From Pseudomonas marginalis (GTDB lineage Bacteria > Pseudomonadota > Gammaproteobacteria > Pseudomonadales > Pseudomonadaceae): a stretch of DNA of 64,000 nucleotides. A model generated the notes under the pieces. The model did not search any database. It was not told the DNA's origin and worked only from the letters and a program-made list of their open reading frames with translations. Location: positions 2,609,001-2,673,000 of the forward strand of contig NZ_JALJWV010000001.1 in assembly GCF_024169655.1 (NCBI RefSeq), in the 5' to 3' direction. The translations under genes were made by a program, and so were the position numbers. This document shows, in pieces, positions 1 to 7,847 of the stretch. Within the stretch, counting starts at the first letter, position 1. Each line of letters begins with the position of its first letter.

Positions 1-2
1 CC

Positions 3-1553
3 GAGCAAAGCGTCGCGGCGACAATAACTTCCAAAGGTTATTTTTCTGCTCCACCCAGAGGTGCAAGTCAAGTAGTGATCATTGTCGAACGCAAGGAAGA
101 CTGGGCCTCCTACTTCCCCAGCGAAGACATCGTCACGGCCCAGGAGTACCTCGAACAAACCCGCGAAAGCGAGACCGGCAAGCGCGTGCAGGTGATCAAC
201 CTGTGTCGCAGCTACAAGTACCTGGGGCACGGTTACTACTGTTCGCTACTGGCCGAAGCACGCGGGCACAAGGTGATTCCATCGGTGCGCACCATCAGTG
301 AACTGACCAAGAAGTCACTGTATGGGCTGGCCCTGGACGACCTGGATAAAACCCTCGATAAAGCCTTGAGTCATCATCTTTACAGCAATACCGAAGGCTT
401 TACGCTGACGCTTTACTTTGGTCGAACCAATATTGATCCGTTGCAGGAGTTGGCGCGCCAATTGTTTGAAGCGTTCCCGTGTCCGATCTTGTTAGTTGAA
501 TTCAAAAAGAATAACGGCTGGCATATCGAAGGGGTCAAGTCCGGCGTATTACACAAACTACGTGATGACCAGGAAGATCAATTCGCCCACGCCCTCGACA
601 ACTTCAGCCGCAAGATCTGGCGTCAGCCGCGCTCGCGCCGATTGGCCCGCTATGACCTGGCGATCCTTCACGACCCCCAGGAGCAACTGCCGCCCTCCAA
701 CGCCAAGGCCCTGGAAAACTTCGTGCGGGTCGGTAAAGGTTTGGGCATCGATGTGGAACTGATCGAGCGCAAGGACTACGCACGTCTGGCCGAATACGAC
801 GCCTTGTTGATCCGCGAGACCACCAGCGTCGACAACCATACCTACCGCTTCGCCAAGAAAGCCGAAAGCGAGGGCCTGGTGGTGATGGACGACCCCGCAT
901 CGATCCTGCGCTGTACCAACAAGGTCTACCTCACCGACCTGCTCAACAGCCATCAACTGGGCATGCCGGCCACCGAGATTCTCTACAAGGAGCGACCGGA
1001 AGACTTCGAACGGGTCGGCGAGCGCCTCGGCTTTCCCTTGGTGCTGAAAATCCCCGACGGTTGTTTCTCCCGCGGGGTGATTAAGGTCGAAAGCCAGGAG
1101 GCCTTGCTCAAGGCCACCGCTGAACTGTTCGAGCATTCGGTGCTGCTGCTGGCCCAGGAGTTTTTCTACACCGAGTACGACTGGCGCATTGGCGTACTCA
1201 ACCGCAAGCCGATCTTTGCCTGTCAATACTTCATGTCCAAGGGCCATTGGCAGATCTACAACCACAAGGCCATCGGCCAGGACATCAACGGCGAATGCCG
1301 CACCCTGGCGGTCCACGAAGCCCCCAAGGCCGTGGTGGAGTTGGCCGTGAAGACTGCCAACCTGATTGGCGACGGCCTCTACGGCGTGGACCTCAAGCAA
1401 TCGGGCGACAAGGTGGTGGTGATCGAGGTCAACGACAATCCCAACCTGGATGCCGGTATCGAAGATGCCTACTTGCAGGACGACTTGTATGGCCTGGTGC
1501 TAGAGGAGTTCGTCCGGCGCCTTGAGTTGAAGCGTCAGGGCCAGGTCTGGTGA
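3..1553 (+). CDS. RimK-like ATP-grasp protein, 5' end outside window
   Basis: The protein is an ATP-grasp ligase-like enzyme with a RimK-like N-terminal domain (RLAN type) in the first ~190 residues and a RimK/ATP-grasp fold in the C-terminal half; the VIEVNDNPNLDAG stretch near the end is the usual Mg-ATP binding end of the fold. By family it should join an amino acid or peptide to an acceptor, but the substrate is unknown. The frame is open without a stop back to base 3 and reads like protein (TSKGYFSAPPRGASQ) before the first candidate start, a GTG at 75. That GTG has no Shine-Dalgarno sequence, so the true start probably lies left of the window. The next gene starts 6 bases after its stop, which suggests cotranscription. 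Confidence 0.8.
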   Translation, partial: EQSVAATITSKGYFSAPPRGASQVVIIVERKEDWASYFPSEDIVTAQEYLEQTRESETGKRVQVINLCRSYKYLGHGYYCSLLAEARGHKVIPSVRTISELTKKSLYGLALDDLDKTLDKALSHHLYSNTEGFTLTLYFGRTNIDPLQELARQLFEAFPCPILLVEFKKNNGWHIEGVKSGVLHKLRDDQEDQFAHALDNFSRKIWRQPRSRRLARYDLAILHDPQEQLPPSNAKALENFVRVGKGLGIDVELIERKDYARLAEYDALLIRETTSVDNHTYRFAKKAESEGLVVMDDPASILRCTNKVYLTDLLNSHQLGMPATEILYKERPEDFERVGERLGFPLVLKIPDGCFSRGVIKVESQEALLKATAELFEHSVLLLAQEFFYTEYDWRIGVLNRKPIFACQYFMSKGHWQIYNHKAIGQDINGECRTLAVHEAPKAVVELAVKTANLIGDGLYGVDLKQSGDKVVVIEVNDNPNLDAGIEDAYLQDDLYGLVLEEFVRRLELKRQGQVW

Positions 1554-1559
1554 GTCGCG

Positions 1560-2498
1560 ATGATCCAGCGCTTTGAATTGATCGATGGAAAGTTGCGCAG
1601 CGGGGAAGGCGACGAGGCCCCGATCATGTTGTTCAGCAACCCTGACCATGCCGAGCGCAACTGGCTGCTTGAGCACCACAAACTGGACGAGCATGCCCTG
1701 GCCTCGGCGCTCGACCCGGACGAAGTCTCACGCATCGAATTTCACCCCGACAACCTGTTTCTGATCTGGAAGCGCCCGGAAAACTACTCCGGCGGTGGCA
1801 CCCTGGTGTTTGAAGTGTCGTCCTGCGGCCTGCTGTTTTCACCCGGCCGGCTGTTGGTGATCGCCACCGATGAAACCCCGCTGTCCGGGCTCGGCGCCCG
1901 GCGTCCGTTGCACACGCCGCTGGATGTGCTGCTCGATCTGCTGCTCAACAATATTCACCACTACCTCGGCCACCTCAAGGTGATCAAGCTGGTCGCGCGG
2001 GAGCTGCAGCAGCAGTTCAACGCGTCCATGAGCAACCATCATCTGATGCAGATGTTCAACCTCAGCGAAAGCCTGATCTATTACATCAACGCGCTGCACA
2101 GCAACGGCGCCGTGCTGTCGCGGCTGCGCAACCACGGCGAGAAGGAGCATTTCAGCGCCGAGATTCTCGGCCTGATCGACGACCTGATCATCGAGAACCA
2201 CCAGTGCTACAAACAGGCCGAGATCTATTCCAACGTGTTCTCCGGGCTGATCGACGCGCGCGGCAACCTGATGAACAACAGCATGAACAACCTGTTGCGC
2301 AAGCTGACGTTGATCAACGTGGTGTTTCTGCCGCTCAACCTGATCGCCAGCATCGGCGGTATGTCGGAGTTCAGCATGATGACGGCGGGTACGCCGTGGT
2401 GGGTGTCGTACCCGCTGTTTCTGTTAGCGATGGGCCTGGGCGCCGGGTTGATGGTGCTCGGGCTCAAGCGGATAGCAGGCGGCGCGAATGTGATGTGA
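1560..2498 (+). CDS. CorA-family divalent cation transporter
   Basis: A 312-residue CorA/ZntB-type inner-membrane channel: a long cytoplasmic N-terminal domain with coiled-coil helices (about residues 120-240) and two C-terminal membrane helices (about 255-275 and 285-305). The loop after the first helix normally carries GMN (CorA) or GIN (ZntB); here it reads GGMSEF, so the asparagine is replaced by serine. The fold assignment is secure but the ion (Mg, Zn, Co) is not. The gene follows the RimK-like gene by 6 bases. The altered selectivity motif argues against simply calling it a magnesium transporter. Confidence 0.82.
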   Translation: MIQRFELIDGKLRSGEGDEAPIMLFSNPDHAERNWLLEHHKLDEHALASALDPDEVSRIEFHPDNLFLIWKRPENYSGGGTLVFEVSSCGLLFSPGRLLVIATDETPLSGLGARRPLHTPLDVLLDLLLNNIHHYLGHLKVIKLVARELQQQFNASMSNHHLMQMFNLSESLIYYINALHSNGAVLSRLRNHGEKEHFSAEILGLIDDLIIENHQCYKQAEIYSNVFSGLIDARGNLMNNSMNNLLRKLTLINVVFLPLNLIASIGGMSEFSMMTAGTPWWVSYPLFLLAMGLGAGLMVLGLKRIAGGANVM

Positions 2499-2522
2499 AG
2501 CCCCACGCCTGTGGGCGCTGGC

Positions 2523-3278
2523 TCAGGAAGCGGGTTGCAGGGTGAGCACCTCGAACCCGTTCGCCGTCACCGCCACGGTATGTTCCCACTGCGCCGACAG
2601 GCTGTTGTCCTTGGTCACCACCGTCCAGCCGTCCTTCAGGCTGCGCACCTTGGCGCTGCCCTGGTTCAGCATGGGTTCGATGGTAAACACCATGCCTTCG
2701 CGCAGCTCCAGCCCGGTACCGGGGCGGCCGAAGTGCAGGACCTGGGGTTCTTCATGCATCTGCCGGCCGATGCCGTGGCCGCAGTATTCGCGCACCACAC
2801 TGTAGCCATTGGCCTGTGCGTGGCTCTGGATCGCGTGGCCGACGTCGCCCAGGCGTGCGCCGGGTTTGACCTGGCGGATACCGGCCCACATGGCCTCGAA
2901 GGTCATCTCCACCAGGCGACGTGCCTTCGGCGAGACGGCGCCGATCATGTACATCTTGCTGGAGTCGGCGATAAAGCCGCCTTTCTCCAGGGTGATGTCG
3001 ATATTGATGATGTCGCCGTCCTTGAGGATCTGCGTGGCGCTGGGCATGCCGTGGCACACCACTTCGTTGATCGAGGTGTTGATGGAGAAGGGGTAGTCGT
3101 ATTGCCCGAGGCTCGCCGGGCGGGCTTTCAACTCGTGGCGGATGAAGGCTTCGACGGCGCTGTCCAGTTCCAGGGTGGAGCGCCCGGCGGCAACAAAGCC
3201 GTCGAGCATGCTGAACACCTGGGCCAGCAGGCGCCCGGATTCGCGCATCACGGCGAGTTGTGCGGTGGTTTTGATCAT
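2523..3278 (-). CDS. map: Type I methionine aminopeptidase
   Basis: This 251-residue enzyme removes the initiator methionine from nascent proteins. All five dinuclear metal ligands can be read: D94, D105, H168, E201 and E232, with the catalytic histidine H76 in CHG. The ADSSKM segment replaces the usual GDTSRM, a conservative change. The start at 3278 is chosen because the ATG shares its A with the TGA stop of the upstream ParD-like gene (TGATG), a translational-coupling arrangement; longer upstream frames show no family similarity. An extra Map copy is common in pseudomonads, whose housekeeping map sits elsewhere near rpsB; this copy is the one associated with an antitoxin-like gene. The conserved ligands suggest it is active. 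Confidence 0.93.
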   Translation of the reverse strand: MIKTTAQLAVMRESGRLLAQVFSMLDGFVAAGRSTLELDSAVEAFIRHELKARPASLGQYDYPFSINTSINEVVCHGMPSATQILKDGDIINIDITLEKGGFIADSSKMYMIGAVSPKARRLVEMTFEAMWAGIRQVKPGARLGDVGHAIQSHAQANGYSVVREYCGHGIGRQMHEEPQVLHFGRPGTGLELREGMVFTIEPMLNQGSAKVRSLKDGWTVVTKDNSLSAQWEHTVAVTANGFEVLTLQPAS

Positions 3279-3478
3279 CAGCTGCGCCCCCGGATCAGGT
3301 CGGGTTTGTCCAGCAACAGCTTGTTGATCAGCTCGTTGTAGGGCAGGTGCGGATTGAGTTCGGCGAGCAGGCCGATCTTGATCCAGAACTCGGCCTGGGC
3401 GTTGATGGAACGGTCCATGGCCGCACTGGCCAGGCGCAGTTGTTCGTGTAATTGGTCGCTGATCTTGACGATGCCCAT
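3278..3478 (-). CDS. ParD-like antitoxin-family protein
   Basis: A 66-residue protein whose N-terminal half (MGIVKISDQLHEQL... to about residue 36) matches the ribbon-helix-helix ParD-like family. Proteins of this fold bind DNA as dimers and usually repress their own promoter while neutralising a toxin. No ParE-like toxin is nearby; instead the next gene, coupled by TGATG, is methionine aminopeptidase. The ATG at 3478 is preferred; a GTG at 3487 in the same frame would add MKH. A 24-bp near-perfect palindrome (3502-3525) overlaps the predicted -10 element of this gene, which fits autoregulation. The role of the pairing with map is unknown. Confidence 0.75.
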   Translation of the reverse strand: MGIVKISDQLHEQLRLASAAMDRSINAQAEFWIKIGLLAELNPHLPYNELINKLLLDKPDLIRGRS

Positions 3479-3501
3479 GTGCTTCACTGTGTTGGATTGA
3501 T

Positions 3502-3537
3502 ATACGAAGCGTATACGTTTCGTATGTCGCCCGTAAA
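3502..3537 (-). promoter_or_regulatory. Promoter with embedded palindrome for the ParD-like/map unit
   Basis: Reading the minus strand, a -35-like TTTACG (3537-3532), a 16-base spacer and a -10-like TATACG (3515-3510) lie 25-60 bases before the ParD-like start. The -10 sits inside ATACGAAGCGTATACG.. (3502-3525), a 24-bp inverted repeat with one mismatched pair. This is where an autorepressing ribbon-helix-helix protein would bind. Inference from sequence only. Confidence 0.6.
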
Positions 3538-3565
3538 GCCCCCTCAGCTAAATGGCCCCTGGCCA

Positions 3566-3595
3566 TTGACTTGCCGGGCAGCCGCCGGGTAATTT
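3566..3595 (+). promoter_or_regulatory. Sigma-70-type promoter for the ilvA leader
   Basis: TTGACT (3566-3571), an 18-base spacer and TAATTT (3590-3595) form a good sigma-70 match. The expected transcription start, 6-8 bases after the -10 element, falls at about 3601-3603, on the ATG of the leader peptide at 3602, so the transcript may be leaderless. Divergent from the ParD-like promoter about 30 bases away. Confidence 0.55.
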
Positions 3596-3601
3596 CGTCA
3601 C

Positions 3602-3667
3602 ATGACATTTCAAACCTTGTATCGCCAGCCAAGCATTATTACCGCCATTCCTCATTTGGCGGGATAG
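3602..3667 (+). CDS. Candidate leader peptide of the ilvA attenuator
   Basis: A 21-codon frame, ATG to TAG, encodes MTFQTLYRQPSIITAIPHLA plus a final Gly. It has no Shine-Dalgarno sequence, but the predicted transcription start coincides with its ATG, so it could be read as a leaderless message. It contains Ile-Ile-Thr-Ala-Ile (codons at 3635-3649) directly over the first arm of a hairpin, and ends inside the second arm. It precedes threonine dehydratase, the committed enzyme of isoleucine synthesis. The composition, position and structures fit a classic amino-acid attenuation peptide, although the isoleucine run is short. Confidence 0.5.
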   Translation: MTFQTLYRQPSIITAIPHLAG

Positions 3668-3711
3668 CGCTCGGCTGCACCCAAACCCGCCCTAGAGGCG
3701 GGTTTTGTTTT
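3642..3711 (+). promoter_or_regulatory. Transcription attenuator with alternative hairpins
   Basis: Four segments can pair in two exclusive ways. Segment 1 CCGCCA (3642-3647) pairs with segment 2 TGGCGG (3657-3662). Segment 3 AAACCCGCC (3683-3691) pairs with segment 4 GGCGGGTTT (3697-3705), a 9-bp stem followed by a T-rich tail, which is an intrinsic terminator. Alternatively GGCGGG (3658-3663) pairs with CCCGCC (3686-3691) and prevents the terminator. A ribosome stalled on the Ile codons would cover segment 1 and favour antitermination; one reaching the TAG at 3665 would cover segment 2 and favour termination. The ilvA start codon lies 40 bases past the terminator. Confidence 0.6.
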
Positions 3712-3750
3712 TCCGTCTCCAGGTGCCCTTACCAAAGCCAGGAGACACCC

Positions 3751-4773
3751 ATGCGCACTTGCCCCGTCCCACAGACCGCTGCCCCGGGACTGCTTGAGCA
3801 CTACGTAAAAAAAATCCTTGCCGCGCCGGTCTACGACTTGGCCGTGCGCACGCCCTTGCAAGTCGCCCCGGCGCTGTCGCTGTTGCTCGACAACCAGGTG
3901 CTGCTCAAGCGCGAGGACCTGCAACCGACCTTTTCCTTCAAGATTCGTGGCGCGTACAACAAGCTGATGCAGCTTAGCGCCGAGCAGAAGGCCTGCGGCG
4001 TGATCACCGCGTCGGCGGGCAACCATGCGCAAGGCGTGGCGCTGGCGGCGCGGGAGTTGGGGATCAAGGCGACGATCGTCATGCCCCGCAGCACGCCGGA
4101 GTTGAAGGTGCTCGGCGTGCGCTCGCGAGGGGCGCACGCGGTGCTGCACGGTGAGAGCTTTCCGTTTGCCCTGGCCCATGCGTTGCAACTGGCCGAAGCG
4201 TCCGGTTGCACCTTTGTCTCGCCGTTCGACGATCCGGACGTGATCGCCGGCCAGGGCACGGTGGGCATGGAAATCCTGCGCCAGCAACCGGGCGCGCTGG
4301 ACGCGATCTTCGTGCCGGTGGGCGGCGGCGGCCTGATCGCCGGGATCGCCGCCTACGTCAAATACCTGCGGCCCGAGGTGCGTATTGTCGGCGTCGAACC
4401 CGAGGGTTCCAGTTGCCTGTTAGCGGCCTTGCGTGCCGGCGAGCGCGTGGTGCTGCCCTGTGTGGACGGGTTTGCCGATGGCACGGCGGTGGCGCAGATC
4501 GGCGCCTATGGCTTTGAAATCTGCCGGGATTGGGTGGATGACGTCATCACCGTCAGCAACGACGAACTGTGCAGTGCCATCAAGCTGATCTACGACGATA
4601 CGCGCTCCATCGTCGAGCCTTCCGGCGCATTGGCCGTGGCGGGCATTCGCAGCTATGTCGCGCAAAACCGTGTGCGCGGGCAGACGCTGGTGGCGATCAA
4701 CTCGGGGGCGAATATCAACTTTGATAGTTTGCGACATGTTGCTGAAAGAGCGGCAGCGCACAGTGCTGGTTAA
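3751..4773 (+). CDS. ilvA: Threonine dehydratase (threonine ammonia-lyase), short form
   Basis: A PLP enzyme that deaminates threonine to 2-oxobutanoate, the first step of isoleucine synthesis. Visible features are the PLP lysine K64 in TFSFKIRG, the ASAGNHAQG substrate loop and the phosphate-binding GGGGL at 191-195. At 340 residues it stops at SGANINF..LRHVAER, where the biosynthetic enzymes (about 500 residues) go on into two ACT-like regulatory domains, so isoleucine feedback is probably absent. Sequence is closer to biosynthetic IlvA than to catabolic TdcB. The ATG at 3751 has AGGAGA 5-10 bases upstream; the long in-frame extension upstream crosses the leader peptide and terminator in another frame and is rejected. 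Expression is probably controlled by the upstream attenuator. Confidence 0.9.
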   Translation: MRTCPVPQTAAPGLLEHYVKKILAAPVYDLAVRTPLQVAPALSLLLDNQVLLKREDLQPTFSFKIRGAYNKLMQLSAEQKACGVITASAGNHAQGVALAARELGIKATIVMPRSTPELKVLGVRSRGAHAVLHGESFPFALAHALQLAEASGCTFVSPFDDPDVIAGQGTVGMEILRQQPGALDAIFVPVGGGGLIAGIAAYVKYLRPEVRIVGVEPEGSSCLLAALRAGERVVLPCVDGFADGTAVAQIGAYGFEICRDWVDDVITVSNDELCSAIKLIYDDTRSIVEPSGALAVAGIRSYVAQNRVRGQTLVAINSGANINFDSLRHVAERAAAHSAG

Positions 4774-4787
4774 TACCAAGGCCAGGG

Positions 4788-4799
4788 TTAAACGTTTAA
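4788..4799. promoter_or_regulatory. TTAAACGTTTAA palindrome, LacI-family-like operator
   Basis: A perfect 12-bp palindrome with the central AACGTT typical of LacI/GalR-family operators sits 15 bases after the ilvA stop and ahead of the DUF1652 gene. No LacI-type regulator is encoded in the window, so its partner is unknown. Confidence 0.3.
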
Positions 4800-5016
4800 T
4801 CGGAGCTGTTCGCCGATGATGGCCGTCGAGTGAATTGAGGTGGGTCCAATTTATACAAGACGGTGTATTGCTTATGAGGAAAAGTTACAACGAGAACGGA
4901 TTTTGCCGAGTAGGCTGATTGATTGTAAGCGTCTTCCAGGGTTGGCAGGACGCGGCAGGCGAGCGCCTGCAAGACTTATAACAATCGATTGGCAGTCTGG
5001 AAAGGAGAGGTTGACC

Positions 5017-5286
5017 ATGCTTTCGGAATTAGAACTTCGCAGTATCATTGAAGGAAGTTTCCTGCCTAAACGGTGTGAATGCACCAAAGCTGAAGATGCC
5101 TCGCTGACGATCAAGGTGTATGACGACCTTGATCGTGACCGCGTGCATCTGGAAGTCAAAGGTATCAACGCTGACAGACTCGACAGCAGTCGAGCCATTT
5201 GCAACCTGATCACCGGGTTGCGCGAGGACCTCAAGCAATCGCATGGGCCCGCGCTGCAAAAAGCAGCAGGGCGCGCCCTCTATTAA
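5017..5286 (+). CDS. DUF1652 domain protein
   Basis: An 89-residue protein of the DUF1652 family, a small family found mostly in pseudomonads and without known function. The start at 5017 is set by a strong AAAGGAGAGG Shine-Dalgarno 7 bases upstream; an in-frame extension to 4840 lacks one. The sequence is soluble, with no signal peptide or membrane helix; CECTKAED near residue 20 holds its only two cysteines. A 6-bp GCAGGC/GCCTGC hairpin (4955-4970) lies in its upstream region and a good intrinsic terminator follows. Probably a single-gene transcript. Confidence 0.8.
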   Translation: MLSELELRSIIEGSFLPKRCECTKAEDASLTIKVYDDLDRDRVHLEVKGINADRLDSSRAICNLITGLREDLKQSHGPALQKAAGRALY

Positions 5287-5308
5287 GGCTGTTGGTATCG
5301 TCGATGGA

Positions 5309-5340
5309 TGGGCCTGGTCAATACCAGGCCCAATGTTGTT
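5309..5340 (+). terminator. Intrinsic terminator after the DUF1652 gene
   Basis: Perfect 10-bp stem TGGGCCTGGT/ACCAGGCCCA (5309-5318 with 5323-5332), loop CAAT, followed by a moderately T-rich ATGTTGTT tail. It separates the DUF1652 gene from the convergent fructokinase gene. Confidence 0.7.
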
Positions 5341-5369
5341 TATGCCCGCTGCAGCCGGTGATCGCGGGT

Positions 5370-6308
5370 TCATTCCAGTTGTTGACGATACGGCAGGTCC
5401 GGGCCGGTCTTGCCGCAGGTGAGCGCGGCGGCACGAATTGCAAAGCCCAGCATCGCGTCGATTTGTGCGCGGGTCAGGTGTTGCAGGCCTTCGACCGAAT
5501 CCAACTGCTGCTCGGTCAGCCAGGCAATCAGCGCGGCCTGGAAGGTATCCCCGGCGCCCACGGTATCGGCCATCACCACCTTCAGCGCGGGTTGCGACCA
5601 GTGGCCGTGCTGGCGGCTGAACACGCTGGCGCCATTGCTGCCACGGGTGAGGAATACCAACTGGCAGCGGTGTTGCAACCAGCCCTCAAGCACGCTTTCC
5701 GGCGATTGGTCGGGGTAGAGCAGGTGCAGGTCTTCATCGCTGACCTTGATCAGGTCGGCATGCTTGACCAGTTCGGCCACGCGGTCGCGCCACAGCTGGA
5801 TATCCGGCTGCGGGTTGAGCCGCACGTTGGGGTCGAGGCTGATCAGGCGCTTGCCGCTTTCGCGCTGGACCAGGGCCAGCAGGGTGTCGCCAATCGGTTG
5901 CACCACCAGGGAAAACGAACCCACATGCAGCCCGCGAACCTCATCGCCCAGGGTCGGCAGGTGCGCGCGCGTCAATTGGCGGTCGGCGCAGCCTTCGCCG
6001 CGAAAGCTGTATTGCGGCGAGCCATCGGCGCCCACGGCGACCATTGCCAGGGTGGTCGGCGCGGCGAATTCCACCAGGAACTGCGGGTTGACGCCTTCGT
6101 CCCTGAGCACCTGCAACAGGCGCTGCCCGAGGAAGTCGGTGGACACGCCGCCAAACAGCGCGGCCTCGATGCCGAGCCGGCGTAAACCGACGGCGACGTT
6201 GAACGGTGAGCCACCGGCAATCGCCTTGTAATTGACCTTGGACGCCTGCCCGCTGGGATCTTCCTCACTGAAAAAATCAAACAGCGCTTCACCACACACC
6301 AGATACAT
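5370..6308 (-). CDS. mtlZ: Fructokinase of the mannitol operon
   Basis: A 312-residue PfkB-family sugar kinase. The C-terminal signature DTVGAGDTF supplies the catalytic aspartate and anion hole, and the N-terminal GGSPFNVAVGL is the substrate-side glycine motif. Mannitol 2-dehydrogenase, encoded upstream, makes fructose from mannitol; this enzyme phosphorylates it to fructose 6-phosphate in the cytoplasm. It is the last gene of the polyol operon, starting 12 bases after the xylulokinase stop. Its order (last after D and Y) matches the mtl cluster described in P. fluorescens. Confidence 0.93.
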   Translation of the reverse strand: MYLVCGEALFDFFSEEDPSGQASKVNYKAIAGGSPFNVAVGLRRLGIEAALFGGVSTDFLGQRLLQVLRDEGVNPQFLVEFAAPTTLAMVAVGADGSPQYSFRGEGCADRQLTRAHLPTLGDEVRGLHVGSFSLVVQPIGDTLLALVQRESGKRLISLDPNVRLNPQPDIQLWRDRVAELVKHADLIKVSDEDLHLLYPDQSPESVLEGWLQHRCQLVFLTRGSNGASVFSRQHGHWSQPALKVVMADTVGAGDTFQAALIAWLTEQQLDSVEGLQHLTRAQIDAMLGFAIRAAALTCGKTGPDLPYRQQLE

Positions 6309-6320
6309 AGTCGTTCGCTC

Positions 6321-7802
6321 TTAAAGGGTTGCCACGTGCTGCTGATAGCGCTCGTAGGCGTGTTGATAGGCGCTGACATTGTCGGCCACCGGCAGGGTAC
6401 GGCTGGCCGGGTCGACGCTCACGCATTTCTCGCACAGGCTGGCCAGGGATTCGCCGGACTGGCTCCACGCGGCCTGGATCGCCGCGCCCAGGGCCGCCGC
6501 TTCGCTTTGTTCGGTGCAGATCACTTCGGTGTGCATGATATCGGCAACCATCTGCCGCCACACCGGGCTTTTCGAACCGCCGCCGATCAGGCGGATGCTC
6601 TGGCTGTGCAGGCCGGTCTGGCGCAACAGGTCGAGGCCGTAGCGCAAGCCGAAGGTGGTGCCCTCGACCACGGCGCGGCACAGGTTGGCGCGGGTCAGGT
6701 TGGTCATGGTCAAGCCGTGCAGGCTGCCGGTGGCGTGGGGCAGGGCGGGCACGCGTTCGCCATTGAGGAACGGCAGCATGCTCACGCCGTCGGCACCGAT
6801 CGGCGCCTGCTCGACCAGGGCGTTGAAGGCGTTGAGGTCGAGGTCGAACAGCTCGCGAATCACCCCGGTGGCGTTGGTCAGGTTCATCGTACAGATCAAT
6901 GGCAACCAGCCGCCGCTGGAGGAACAGAAGGTCGCGACCGACGCCTCGGGGCTTACGTTGGGCTGGTCGGAAAAGGCATACACGGTGCCCGATGAACCCA
7001 GGCTCATGGTGATCACGCCGGGGGCGATATTGCCGGTGCCGATGGCGCCCATCATGTTGTCGCCGCCGCCGCTGGACACGATGGCGTCGGGGTTGATACC
7101 CAGGCGTTCGGCGATGGCCGGCAGGATCGTGCCGACGGCGTGGTCGGCTTCGATCAGCGTCGGCAAGGCGGCTTGCAGGCGGCCACTGGGGTCGATGTGC
7201 TGGAGCAGCGCCACGTCCCAGTCACGGCTGCGCACGTTGAAGTAGCCGGTGCCCGAGGCATCGCCGTATTCCGCGACGGCGCGGCCGGTGAGCCAGTAGT
7301 TGAGGTAGTCGTGGGGCAGCAGGATATGCGCGATGCGCGCGAACACCTCGGGGTGCTGCTCGCGGGTCCACAGCAGTTTGGACACGGTGTAGCCCGGCGC
7401 AATTGCCACGCCGAGACGCTCCAGCGAAGCGCTTTCGCCACCCAGGTACTGCAACAGGCGCTCGTTTTCGGCGGCGGTTTCGGTGTCGCACCACAGCTTG
7501 GCCGGGCGCAGCACCTGGCCATGGTCATCGAGCAGTACCAGGCCGTGTTGCTGGCCGGACACGCCGATGCCGAGGATGGCCTGGCCGTCCACACCGGCCT
7601 GCTGCAAGGCGCGGTGGGTGGCTTCGGTAAAGGCGTCCAGCCACTCCTGGGTGTGCTGCTCGCGCCGGCCGTTGGCGCCGCTGATCAGTGTGTGTGCCGC
7701 GGCGCCCAGGCCCAGCACCTTGCCGCTGGAAGCGTCGAGGACGATGGCTTTGGTGCCTTGGGTGCCGCAGTCGATGCCGAGGAACAGGTTTTGCTGGGTC
7801 AT
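6321..7802 (-). CDS. mtlY: Xylulokinase
   Basis: A 493-residue FGGY-family kinase. The N-terminal LGIDCGTQGTK is the phosphate-1 motif of the ASKHA fold, and ISLGSSG-like and GGGSKSPVWRQ motifs complete the ATP site. It phosphorylates D-xylulose, which the neighbouring polyol dehydrogenase can make from D-arabitol, and feeds the pentose phosphate pathway. The start at 7802 gives the canonical MTQQNLFLGIDCG; an upstream extension would run into the REPIN repeat. A 136-base gap holding that repeat separates it from mtlD, unlike the tight spacing elsewhere in the operon. Also named xylB. Confidence 0.93.
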   Translation of the reverse strand: MTQQNLFLGIDCGTQGTKAIVLDASSGKVLGLGAAAHTLISGANGRREQHTQEWLDAFTEATHRALQQAGVDGQAILGIGVSGQQHGLVLLDDHGQVLRPAKLWCDTETAAENERLLQYLGGESASLERLGVAIAPGYTVSKLLWTREQHPEVFARIAHILLPHDYLNYWLTGRAVAEYGDASGTGYFNVRSRDWDVALLQHIDPSGRLQAALPTLIEADHAVGTILPAIAERLGINPDAIVSSGGGDNMMGAIGTGNIAPGVITMSLGSSGTVYAFSDQPNVSPEASVATFCSSSGGWLPLICTMNLTNATGVIRELFDLDLNAFNALVEQAPIGADGVSMLPFLNGERVPALPHATGSLHGLTMTNLTRANLCRAVVEGTTFGLRYGLDLLRQTGLHSQSIRLIGGGSKSPVWRQMVADIMHTEVICTEQSEAAALGAAIQAAWSQSGESLASLCEKCVSVDPASRTLPVADNVSAYQHAYERYQQHVATL

Positions 7803-7847
7803 GAGGGTTTGCTCAGCATTGTTGTTGGATTGTAAATGCGCTCCAAA

